Of a stretch of DNA of 64,000 nucleotides, positions 1 to 25,520 are shown in pieces (position 1 is the stretch's first letter; every line of letters starts with the position of its first letter). A model generated the notes under the pieces. It searched no databases and was not told the origin of the DNA. It saw only the letters and a program-made list of their open reading frames with translations. Both the position numbers and the translations under genes were made by a program. The stretch is from NCBI RefSeq assembly GCF_921293095.1, contig NC_060259.1, forward strand, positions 23,939,812-24,003,811, read 5' to 3'. The DNA comes from Ischnura elegans. Its lineage: Eukaryota > Arthropoda > Insecta > Odonata > Coenagrionidae.

Positions 1-13945
<13,945 letters not shown>

Positions 13946-14099
13946 TGTTTCACTGGCCCTAACATAAAATGATGACAGATGTTAAACCAACACACATTTT
14001 GTACAGGTATGATGAAGAGTTATACAGGATATCTTAGTTGCGAAAGAAGCATGACGTAAGACAAAAGACTCGACATTCCTAGCTATGACCGTTACTCAT

Positions 14100-15050
14100 T
14101 TTTCGCGAATGCCATAAAAACCACATTGCTTCACATGCATTACCTCAATTTGTTATAAATTCCTTCTCGGATCTTCCACAGTGGATGGGAGTGACTGGCA
14201 CATTCCCACCGACCACTTGCTGGTCGGACAGCTGTCTGATTTGTGTCAGATGAAGCCGGATCAGAGAAAATATCTTAAAGACGAAAATTCCCCGCCTCCC
14301 CCACCTTCCACACGGCAAGGCCGCAGAGCGGAGAGACGATAGAGGGTAAGATAAAAATTGGTATCTGGTGATGAGGTTGATGAGGTGATCTTTCTCGCGT
14401 AGTTTGGATGGACACCACTGTGCCGCCCTAGTCCCAATGGCAGCATTTTGGCGGCGTATTTGAAATTACCCACCGACTTCGTCTTCATCCGCGATGTATT
14501 AGCGCGTCCATTCAAGATAGAGGTATAAAGGAAACTTAATAATTAATTATCAAATGATACTAAGTTAAAAGCACTTGATTTTGCATCAATGAGGTGCTAT
14601 CGTCGAATTTATCTGTCGTAGAATACAATGCTCGAGGATACTTGACGACACATTTTCATTGAGACATAGCTCTATTAAATTCTGGCGTGATTTTACACTA
14701 TTTACTAATCTAGATCCTCATCTCTTAGTGCGGAGGAGCGAAAATAAACGCTCTGTCTGTTTTATGACGTCCTGCGATTGTAGCGCTATAGGAGTGTTCA
14801 TGGAGACAACTCGAACTCTATCCGAAACGAAGACATTGAAGTTTACTATTATCTCTCCCTTTCTCCGCTGACCACTTCCTTCCGGTTCCCGCGGCCGCGG
14901 CTTTTGTAGGTCATTTCGGTATTTCCTCTTGGCACGAACCAGCACGAACGAAATATATCTCGTGTCATGCGTTACGCAAGACTTGCGGTCAAAGGTTTCC
15001 GATAAACGTGGAAATTCACACAATGACGCCGAACATTTCTCGTATCACCA
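14100..15050 (-). promoter_or_regulatory. Probable TrxR promoter / 5' region (CpG-richer)
   Basis: This stretch is visibly richer in G, C and CpG than its flanks (for example CGGTTCCCGCGGCCGCGG near 14880), and it lies immediately upstream of the first TrxR exons. Short minus-strand open frames here have no family match. A TTACGCAA C/EBP-like word lies near 14971. No convincing antioxidant-response element (TGACnnnGC) was found. The promoter assignment rests on position and composition only. Confidence 0.3.
14144..14275 (-). CDS. Candidate upstream TrxR exon (N-terminal extension or 5'UTR)
   Basis: A donor GAG|GTAATG at 14144 would join, in the correct phase, to the acceptor at 13958. Across this join the frame runs open for about 44 codons, including GRWECASHSHPLWKIREGIY then NKLRASET, and enters MMEK directly. 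There is no Met in it, and an in-frame TAA lies just upstream near 14277. It would therefore need a further exon spliced in (an acceptor-like CAAATCAG lies at about 14240) or be 5'UTR. The region is more CpG-rich than its surroundings. A chance open frame of this length is not unlikely. Confidence 0.3.
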
Positions 15051-16775
15051 TGTTTCGGAGTTTTATTACTCTTGAGAATGAAGAAATGGCGTTGATTTTT
15101 CTTTATTAATACAACTCTTTCCATGTGCATACTTTTCTATTGTAATTTTTTACGGGGGACTAATCATTCAGAAATGTTAGCATCTCCTGTTAATTAATGT
15201 TCGGAAATCGTCCACTTAGATATAAATGGAAAAGAGTCGTTGCGTAGCCTACGTTATTCGAATATTATATTTACACATGTATAAACGCAGGCTACGGTCG
15301 TTGCTTGATGCGGGAATTGGGATTAATTGGGGTCACTGTGTTCAATTAGTTTGACTGCAGATAATTTATCCCTGCAGTCGATCATTGATTGGAGTGAAAA
15401 GGGTGTAGCACGGCTTCTGTTTGTAGTGTCATGACTCTTGGGGGGGTTGGAAACAAATCTTGAACTATGTAACTACACCCGGCGAAGTTGATATTCCATG
15501 TGCTTAAAAAAATTTCTGGAGCCCTTACAGTGATTCAACTTCCAGACGGAAGCGCAATGAATTCTTGATATGCGAACTCGGATTGTAATGGAGAACGTAT
15601 TTGACCTGATGTTATTGTTCTATGTAGGTATATAATATTATCTTGATTGCTCCTTGTTACTCGATATTATTTAATTAATCTATACTAGGTATCGCTGTGA
15701 CTAGAACTTTAAACACCTCTGTCATTAATTTGATAGGTCATTCGAGGTATTGCTGTTTATCATCATCACTTAGCATAATTTTTAAGGCTGTGTTATCAGA
15801 GGAAAAAAGGTCACATTCAGCCATGTGTAAATGGAAATTACTAATTAGTGATAATTACTAAACGTTAATGGCCATTTGATAAGTTTAAATAGCATCAGAT
15901 CTCAATCAAAAGTAAGATTTGGGAATGCTGTGTATAATGCCAAATCATTGGATGATGCAATATGAGTAGCTGCAAGCTAATAAAAAAAAACTTTGCCATC
16001 AATGTGCGTGCTCTTGCAACCATAGCCCATGAAAAGTTTGGGTAATACTGGTACTGACTGCTTTTCTTACTTCAGTAGGAACTGTGTATTTAAGAAAAGA
16101 AATGAGAATATATGAAAAAGTAATTTTAAGAAAATGCCTGTCTAAATGAAAGTTCCATCATCACACCTGGCAGAATAAACTTCGAGGGCAGCACTAATTG
16201 CCCCCCCCGACAATTTTTCTTCCAGCAACCATGGCACTGGTGCCTCCACCCTGATAACCCTTCCATTTAGGCTGTTGATTAAAAAGGGATATTTTTATTT
16301 GCAAAAATATATCCAATTTAGGAATATTAAAAATACTTGTGAACAATCGGGTACATTAGGTATCTGAGTATTCGGCAGGATCTTTAACATGAATGTAGAA
16401 TTGGTATTCAGAGGGTGGTGAAGGCAAAAGCAGTACTAGGAGCTCATTGATTGGGGTATTTGGCAGCAAGGTTCTTCGGTCACCAGGGTCATAACCCTTC
16501 TGAAATTTATCAAGAAATTTTTATTTATTTAATAATTCTTGTAACCCTAAACGTCTTAACCTTCATTTTCATCTGTTGCCAAGAAAAAATTATATTTTAG
16601 ACTCCAAAATGCATGAAAAAGAAGTATTTTAAAAACTTCTACATGGGAGAATTCCTCTCTCCTTCCAAGGGACCAATGTCATACCCCTCCTCCAAAATTT
16701 GATGCTGATTTTGCCTGTAGTTATGCAGCCCTTGCGCACTGGAGGATAGGAGGGGAGGTGGCAAGTAGCCATGGC
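15051..16775. other. Intergenic, nothing recognised
   Basis: AT-rich sequence with no exon, TIR pair or tRNA-like box that I could support. A short C-run near 16200 and another G-rich patch near 16740 may be element debris. Confidence 0.4.
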
Positions 16776-17008
16776 CAAGGGCGGACCCAGGATCAACACT
16801 GGAGGGGGGCAAGCCTTGGTCATTCAAGTTACAATACAGGAAAGCATAAGAAAATGATAACAGCGCTTTAAATTACATATTTTATACTAGCATCACTTTC
16901 CTTGAATTTAAAGAACATTTTTTCAAAAAATTTTGTTTTGAACTACCTACATTTACTTTTGCTTCTAGGAAGGGGGGGGGCAGCTGCCCCTTGCTGGATA
17001 CATCCATG
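16776..17008. mobile_element. hAT-like MITE, 233 bp, 8-bp TSD (family 1, copy A)
   Basis: The left end CAAGGGCGGACCCAGGATC and the inverted right end (...GCTGGATACATCCATG) enclose a G-rich body. Both sides carry the perfect 8-bp direct repeat GCCATGGC (16768-16775 and 17009-17016). The longer member at 56753-57650 has matching ends and also an 8-bp TSD. An 8-bp TSD is the rule for hAT elements, so a non-autonomous hAT assignment is reasonable. Confidence 0.65.
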
Positions 17009-17258
17009 GCCATGGCTACTTCTGCAGGAGTAATGTTCACCGAGGTGAAGGAATGTGGGTTGGGAGAGAAAGATCAGCTTTTCATGATGCCACAGTTCCA
17101 AAATCAGGGTTCCTTGGGCATACATTGAACACATTCATAACTGTATATTTTTCCTTTTGCCATAAAATTTTAATTTTGCACAACATGTTTCACTGCTAAG
17201 TGGTATCATCAGGTACACTTACATTATAGAATTCTTGTTTTGCTCACATTATTGAGTT

Positions 17259-17661
17259 CAGTGGCACAGTGAGGGGGGGGGGGGGCTTAGGGGATAAAAC
17301 CGACCCCCCAGAGCTCAGAGAAATTTTCAATTTTAAGCCATTAATTATATTTAATTGGATCGGTATTACTAATAGAATAGTGTTAGGATTAATCAAATAT
17401 CCCTCAGAAAGCCTAAAACTCACTCTCATTTTGAACCATTATTCTTAAAAATTTTCTAGAGGACCCTGATTACCCTGGCGGGTATGCAATACCCCACACT
17501 CCTAAGTATAACTTCCCCCTAAACCCCCCCTAGCCTTAATTCTTAGCTGCCCCCTGATTGAGTTAGCCTGACCTACCGTCAGTAGTGGGGGTCCAAACAA
17601 AATTATCATTCTATCTCATGTAAATTGAATACCCCCACCCCATCACCCCTCTCTGCCACTG
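17259..17661. mobile_element. MITE with CAGTGGCA ends and G-run
   Basis: CAGTGGCACAGTGAGGGG at the left is inverted as CACCCCTCTCTGCCACTG at the right. A poly-G run (17272 onward) lies inside the left end and C-rich DNA inside the right. No matching target duplication was found. The ends resemble the element at 39413-39675 (CAGTRGCG...). Confidence 0.55.
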
Positions 17662-17847
17662 GGTTGTAACATACCAAAAGCAGGAAAAATAAGTCTTAAG
17701 AGCTAATTTGTATTTGACTTCGTTAAAATAGGTAAATATGTATATTGGAAAATATAACTAAACACCTTCCCACAAAGAGACCACCCCCTAAAAATTTCGA
17801 TTTTATCTAGCATGTGTTTCAATCCAATTAGAGAGGCTCTAGCCCAT

Positions 17848-18155
17848 GGTATGGTATGGTATTTGGAGGAGGCGACCGACAGCTGAGGTCATTTGCGCCA
17901 TGAGGGAAGGGTAAGGAAGGAAGGGTGGAGAGAAACCCGGTGTCGGCATTAGCCTGCTCTTAACGAAAGGCGCCAAGGGGACCACGGCTTAACGTCCCAT
18001 CCGACGGACGGAGTGTTACGCTTGGTATGTCCTCCACACAACACTCAAGCAGGGATCGGGCAGTCTCTGTATATTCTCTGCCACTGCCGGGATTTGAACC
18101 CGAGCCCGCCGGGTGGGAAGCCAACACTCTAGCCACCACACCAACCCGATCCCCC
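17848..18155 (-). mobile_element. tRNA-derived SINE (family A), 308 bp, perfect 12-bp TSD
   Basis: On the minus strand the 5' end has an A-box-like TGGTGTGGTGGCTAGAGTG and the B box GGGTTCAAATCCCGG. A body ending AAGAGCAGGCTAATGCCGAC follows, then a 3' tail of ATACC repeats. Flanks carry the perfect direct repeat GCTCTAGCCCAT (17836-17847 and 18156-18167), the mark of target-primed retrotransposition. Related copies are at 33241-33480 (plus) and 25200-25520 (minus, old). The intact TSD suggests that this copy is young. Confidence 0.85.
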
Positions 18156-21100
18156 GCTCTAGCCCATTTAGCCCCTCCCATACATCTGCCACAGCGGGTA
18201 TGAGTGAACAAAACAAAGTGATTCAAGAAAATACCACAGTGAGGCAGATTGAATAGAGTTGATTGTGTGAGTGATTCGGGTAGTTCCATATTTTTAATTG
18301 TTGGCAAATGTGGTGTCAGAGTTCATGGGATATTGAGGAGGCAGAAATAAACACTAATATGATCAACATCAATATGATCAATCTGAAATTAGCTGCAAGA
18401 TAAATGTCAAGTTAATTAGTTTTTTTATTTGACCTAGTGAGTTCAAAGTAAATGTCAAAATGGTACACATTTCAGCTTCAGGTGGCAATGAATTTTGATT
18501 CCTAAAATTCATTTGTGAGGGAAAAGTTGTTGTTTTCAGAAATATTGAGAGCAAAGTAAGTATACATAATACCTGAAATGCTTACCAGAAAGTCAATAAA
18601 AGGAAAAAAACCTTAAAAAATGATTAAGTTCTCACTGGATAAAACCACAACTCATCCCGAGGGATGTTGACAACACCTTCGCTATTTGGCAGCATGGAGA
18701 GTAAAAATGACACGCTTACATTTGGTAAACAAGCTGATAATTTTATTCAAATTATAACCATACAATGATGGAAAATTGACTTGGTTTCTTTACTTCTTTA
18801 TTTCACAAAAACTAATACTAACATGGAATCAAAAATGTATGAAATAGAAATGAACACATGTATTTTCTGCAACATGATTTGGCATGTTCACCTCTGTTAG
18901 TAAAGATGTACAACCAATTAGAACAACCTAGTCCTGTTGGCACCAGTTGGATGAGCTTTCATATAAACCAAAATGAAGAACACAAATAACAGGACCTTAA
19001 CATTGCATTTATTTGCAAACACTTAATGATGTTAGATAATAGGAGGTTTCACACATTAACAACACCTTCCTATACGTTAAAATATGAGGAGAGACTCCAG
19101 AATTGTAATACCAGAGATTTCTACACGCTTCCATCATACATCACCCAGAACCAGCAGGATGATTCATAATGTTCTTTGTCATTCGAGGTTTAAAAGTCAT
19201 GGCCTTCACAATAACAAGCAAAAAAATATATTTGTGTCTAACTTACAATTGAGTATTTATCCTAGCAGTATGAATTCTACAGCTTAACTCATACTGTTAT
19301 ATCACAACATTTTCATAATTAAGACAAATAATTTACAAATCTTGCCCTGGAAATTGCTTACTTTTAAGTAAAAATCTAACATGGAAACAGAAGAAAACAG
19401 AATTTAATGTAGTATGTGACAGCTGCATATGTACAGTTTTTTTTACGGAACCAACAAGAAACAAGATATGATTTACAGCTAAATCAACATTGCTAAAGCA
19501 TATTTCCAGAGCAAACTACTTTTTTCAATGACATGATGATTAACTCAAATAATTGGAGAATTACATGTATTACAGCTTCAGGTTCATACCATACATTAGA
19601 TAATACACTACATTATTGATCACTAACATACCTACAGCCAGTACCTGATGATAAACTGTTTTTCATCAGGCTAATTATTAACACCAATAAAAAATAAAGG
19701 TCGTTCATTCCACATGAACTTCCTATTTTCCACAATTGCATTGTATTCTAGGATTAACACAACTTCGGCTAAAAGAAAATGGGTAGCTAATTCTTCAGAG
19801 GTATGTAGGAAATATTATCATTTACTAGAATGCTGATCACATGTTAAACCAGCCACACTAGAGTTACAATGATTTAACACTGTGGAGATGACAAAATTCA
19901 CTGACATTTATATACAAATAAGACAGAAATATTTTAAATTTTAAAAAGCACATCACTTAAGTTTATATTAGAAATGCAATCAAGTCATCTGAATTCTAAC
20001 TGAGCAAGGAGTTAAAATTAAATTGTCATTTTTCCAATTATCACATTCATAGTTACATTAGTAACTACAGAGAATAAAAAGGTCTGACCTTCACTTGCAT
20101 TAGGAAATCAACAGCAATGTCTGAATAGACACTGCAGCACTTATCACTTCAAATAGTATATCAGCACCTACAATATCCCAACACAGGAATATTAAAATTT
20201 TATGAATACTTCCCAGTCTTATGTCTGATAAATCCTAAAAATTCACCACTATTCATCACCATACATGAACAATGTATGTCCTACAGTTTCCAAATTTTGA
20301 ATGATGTCTCAAAGCCCCCTATGGTCTTTGGGAAGTAAGAAATATTTCCAGGCTTACACGCCCAGGATGAGGCACACACTACACATATCTACTTTCTGTG
20401 AAATTTACCTTGAAACATACCACTTAAATTGTACCTATTTTGAAGACATCCACAGAGATCAGAGAATAGAATCGCGAGAACGTGGGCCTTGGTGTTTGAC
20501 ATTTTTGTTCCCCGCACGATCAGCCAGCCAGACATTAAACTGCTCATTGCATAATAAATGCTAGTTTCTGAAAGCAAAGTATGTACCTAACTCTTGAAAT
20601 CCCAGCAAACATTGATTGCACAAAAAATAAGAGCCTCGCCCTAAGTGGTTTGCATAGCAAAAATTTTGTGACTCGTCCATGAATAGAGCAAACAAGACTA
20701 AAATGTCCCCTTAAATAAGTCTGATACAAAAAGCAAACACAACACGGCAATGAGAAAAAAGCAAGAATATATTTCAAATTCCTACCAGATGAAAGTTTCT
20801 CCCAGAGAATAAGTACCATTATAATTGTTTCAACATATAAGGACAGGTTAGCAAAGAGTTTAAACTTACTAACACAGTTGCTTGAACAAAGTACTTCCAC
20901 AATAAGTCGAGTATTGATGTGAAATAAGAAAGTTGAGATGGTAAGGCTTCACCAAGTCTACATGGGGACTCACTACTTTTCATAGTGATAGGAGGGTATT
21001 TAAAGCTTACTTGCAACATCTATGATCACCATTATTGGAAAACTTGGGGGTAGAGGGGATATGGCCCCCTCACCCTTCCATGCATAAGCCACTGGGGCTA

Positions 21101-21864
21101 CACAGCCATATAATAATCACTTGGTAGTTTTTCAAACACATACATTCACTACTTCATTGGGTGCAATATAGGTATGGCCAAAGTCACTCCACTGCAACTA
21201 AATGATGGACTTGTAAGTAAATCATAAATGTCGGCTTACTGGGTAGCATACCATTAATATAAGCTGATGCAATATCAAAACCAGACTCCCCAAAATATAG
21301 GTAAAATAAAATGAAACTTAATTTCTAAAACTAAATGAGAAATGTACTACATAACCACTCCTGCCATATAATTTTATCACAGAAAATCAGATTCTTTAAG
21401 CATTGGTGTTGACTGAATACAGAAATCAGAACGAAATTCATAAGCAAAGATCTCTAGTAAAGTTGAAAGCTTTCACTCAGTACTCATGTTTACCTTCCAA
21501 TGAACATTAAACCAAAAGGTCAGTATCTTCATGGAATAAAATGTTACAAGGTTATCACCTAGCGTACAAAAAAGGAACATAATGTGCTTGCATGTATCAC
21601 ACTGATCAGGCCCATTAAATGTCTTCAAATGCCATATACAATGTATAATGCATAAATATATGTACTAAGAAGTAATAACAAATACTTGATTTGGAAGCCT
21701 ACAAGGTAAATGGATGTTTGTTGTTTGTTCAGGTTTTTACCATGCTCATTCATCTTTATGGATAATGAGGGAAACATCGAAATAAATGACTAGCCACTGA
21801 CACAATGGCAAATGAAAAATGGTCAAGAGGTTAATCATGGATGAAGATCTCTAGTGTTTCACAC

Positions 21865-21994
21865 TGGGTTAGGTTCTCCACGTCTTCTTCCAACGTAGTG
21901 ACAGGCAACTCCTCCAATTTTCAGCAGGGATCCAGGAATTTGATTCCTGATGGGAGTGTAGCTTGTCAAGAAGTTGGAGGAAGAACCTGACCCA
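21865..21994. repeat. Small inverted repeat
   Basis: TGGGTTAGGTTCTCCACG at the left is matched by an inverted GAAGAACCTGACCCA at the right, enclosing about 100 bp with further partial complementarity (CTTCTTCCAAC and GTTGGAGGAAG). It could be a small MITE or hairpin. No TSD was established. Confidence 0.4.
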
Positions 21995-24900
21995 TAATAA
22001 AACTTGAAGGTCTTCAACTATATGGCTCATCAGGAAAGCACGTAACATTACAGGCTATTCATAGCCAAAATAAATCACCCCATAAATGAAATGAAAACAA
22101 TAAAATAATTTTGAGATTAAAACACATCCAAATTATTTAGCCCTATGGTTTTCTCAACAGGTAAAAGTTATAGGTAGTAAAAAAAACCAAATGCATCATA
22201 AAATACACAAGCCAAGGGAGGAAGTTGGTTTCAGCCCTGGTTAAATTTCTCACCTCAATAAATGATGGGGAATGCACGTCTTTTTTTGAATTACAATTTG
22301 TAAGGCTGTTTTACAAAGAGGGTTTATGAATTTGTGCTCATATTTGACAAAGAATAAAGAAAACATCCACAGATTATTTTTTCACCGTTGAAAAATGATC
22401 TAAATAAAATCACTAACGCGCAATATTTTGAACTTCAAGATGCACAGATGACTATCCAAGGATCTTTGAAAATAATTTTTGATTGAAAATTCACTACAGG
22501 CTTTGGTGAGTAATTAAATATAACAGAGAATATGATAAGAAATCAATCATTATTTTCACCCCATTAAAAACTTGACGTTATAATGCCACCATTGGTACAT
22601 CATACATCAGTTATCCCTGAAAGTAATTCAAAGAAGCAATGATGTATAAATGAAATGTAAATATGTCACATGGTTTTTCGCGAATTAGAAAACTAAATGA
22701 CATTTTATGCGCAAAATGACATTTCTTTAAGAACACAGGGCATGAACTAGCTACATTCCCTAAATGGTAGATTAAACTCATAATTGGGGAGGATACTCTT
22801 CCACTAATATAGCTCATTTCTTGTGCATAATCATAAAAGTACTAAAGATCATTTAACACTGCATAGGTAGATTTTTTAAATTAATTTAAACAAAATTAAT
22901 ATTTATTTGAATGGTTTACGAGAAATTTCTCCATTTATTTTGTTGTAAACTCATTAAGGATATCATTTGAGTATTCCAACATCTTGCCATTTTGCAAGGC
23001 GCTAAACCCCAAGAATAAATTCACAAATTTGTTCGTACAAATTAAAATAAATGTACCATGCACAGCAACTTTATGAACTTTAAGAGATATGCTTACATCA
23101 CTCCATTTAGTATAATTCATCAATATCCCAACCAACTTGTACAGAAATCCAGCAAAAATCAAATTATTCAAAGAAATATAGAAATCCTGCTTCCCTTTTC
23201 CTGCTATATGTCGTAACTTAAAAGGACAACATTTGACAATGACATAGTTTGTCCAAACATGGTTCAGAAATAAAAACTTGTGGACCATAAAAATTTAGCC
23301 TGCAATTATCTTACCACTCACACGATTCCAAAAAATATACCTGCAACCATATGGAATCAGAACCAAGTAAGGTACCAAGTGCCAAGGTAAGTCAGGGCTG
23401 AGGCAAAATTTCTCATGCTGAGAGGTAATTTAGGGGAGTGAGTTGGCCTAATATGTTGTGTTTTAGGCTACCAATGAAAGGGTCCTGGGTTTAAATATTG
23501 GTGAACCTTCCAAAACATCCAGAACCAAAAAGTACTAGGAGAAGAAACTGGCCTCCATATCCTGAATGTGTAGAATTCATGTTCTATAAGCTAGCCTCAC
23601 CAAGAAAAGCCATTCACTAGGTACACTCAACACTGAAACTTACTTTCCAACCATGTTTTCAACATTGTTGTCATTATCATGGTGTATTGATAATGACATT
23701 GATGTAACAGCGTTGAAACTGTGGGGACTACCCAGACGAGGGTCCAGTCTGTCCCATAAAGATATGATTTATGTTGTCGCTAAACAGAAATACAGTGTCA
23801 ATGTTGAACACACCAAGTAAATTTTCTTTCCCGATTTCACTATTAAGGCCCAACAACCCTCACCAATTTAAACCAACCTTTGGGTTGATGCATTGAATGA
23901 GATTGAGGTGTGATTTCATTGCTGGCAAAAACTTATTTAAAAAAAATAAAGGTTGCATGCCCCTTTCAATTTATATAGTAGAGATATACAAATATAAGAC
24001 CTGCAATTATGAAATTTCATTTACAACGATGCTCTGGTAATTAAGAAAAACAGCTTCAATTTGTATAACCAGCAAGTCTTGCATATAATATGTACTTTGC
24101 ATACGCATTATTCCAACTAAAGAAATTTCCAATCTATTTAATTTTGGTGAATTCTGAGTTTCAACCTGGCAAAGCTCAAATCATAAAAAAATTACTGTTG
24201 AATCACATTTATTCCCCTGAACTTCAGCCATCGTGAGGAATAATGAGGTAGAGCAGTAAACCACTTTACAACACCCCAAGGAACTAACTTCAGACCTGTG
24301 TGCCAAATCCAGAATTCAATGACGGCTGTGTCAATCAGTCACTGATGACAGAAAATTGAGTTCCAATTGTCATGAAGTGCAAAAAAATTAAATAATGAGT
24401 TTAAACCGATAAATGGACATATTATGGGAGATTCACAATATTATTTTGAGCACTTTATGTCAGAGTCAGGACATGTTTTCCTTGTTGGCAGTGCACAGGT
24501 CTACTTTGACTAAATGACACACAGTTTTTGCAATCTAACCTATTTAACCAAACTCACATTAGAGACTCACTTGAAATATGACATTAAGTAAGACATAAAT
24601 ATATATAAGGTGAATTCAAGACATTATTATTAAAAGGAACTTAATAAAACTAATAAAAAAATTATCATGCATATAACTTTCATTCAGAACTATGGATACA
24701 CACACTGTTTTCAGCAAAACCTACAGTAAAAGCTTTTAACATATAAGATGGGGAGGTCTAACTACTATGATATCAAAATAATGGTTATTACGAACCTAAC
24801 TGATGTCCAATTTGCACAAATTATGTTGAAAAGGAAGAGCAATTAATGATACTGACTCACAGAAATTATGATATATACTTAATGAATGATCTCACATAGA

Positions 24901-25199
24901 AATAATACAGCTTATTATTGACTAAGGCTTGTACTTCAAGTAGCACATAACGACTGAAGTGTTGAATACGCATAACTTAACTACTATAAGCATGGCTATA
25001 TCACAATAAATTCATAAATAAATTACTTAGGTTTAGAGTGGTGACTGTAGGAACATTTCTCATTTAAACTAGGTTTTCATACTATAGTAAAATTAATGCA
25101 GATAGATTTTTATGCTCTTATTAAAATCACTTGCAGAGGATCAAATCATGGCATTAAAATTCATATAAAATTGAAAAAAAAACTACCACCAACAGAAAG

Positions 25200-25520
25200 C
25201 ACTGCACATCATAAGTGCCTCCATTCCTACATGATATATGGAGGAGGCACCCAAGGGGTAAGATCGTAACACAGCAGTGGGTTGGGAAACGTGGAAAGAG
25301 TGGAGTGGAACTTGGTATTTGCATTAGCCTCATCTCAATTGAAGGGGACTTAAAGACAACAGCTTCTTATGCTCTGATGGACAGAGTGATATATTTAAAA
25401 GGCCCTCCACACAGTGCCAATGAAAGGATTGGGATTCAAGTGAAAAATATCTGCCACCATTGAAATTTGAACCCAGGCTTTAGGGATCGAAAGCAAACAT
25501 TTGTGCCAACAATCCAACCA
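25200..25520 (-). mobile_element. Old copy of SINE family A
   Basis: It shares the order of landmarks with the copy at 17848-18155 in the same orientation: a TGGAGGAGGC start, GCATTAGCCT, GGGGACTTAA, and a B-box relic near TTTGAACCCAGG. Many substitutions and small gaps show that it is much older. Confidence 0.6.

Noticed and set aside
14718..15023. 101-codon minus-strand frame upstream of TrxR
   Set aside because: It has no recognisable motif and no donor at its end that would enter the TrxR frame, and it lies in a CpG-richer region where stops are rarer.
17183..17212. CTGATGA...GAAAC on the minus strand, matching hammerhead core words
   Set aside because: Stem II is poorly paired on that strand, no stem I complement flanks the core, and no valid cleavage site is present. 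Probably a chance or long-dead relic.
20544..20900. 118-codon minus-strand frame in the exon-free stretch
   Set aside because: Low-complexity hydrophobic and cysteine-scattered translation with no splice support or family pattern; consistent with AT-rich chance frames.
22935..23288. 117-codon minus-strand frame
   Set aside because: Same reasons: no motif, no splice context, no neighbour to join.
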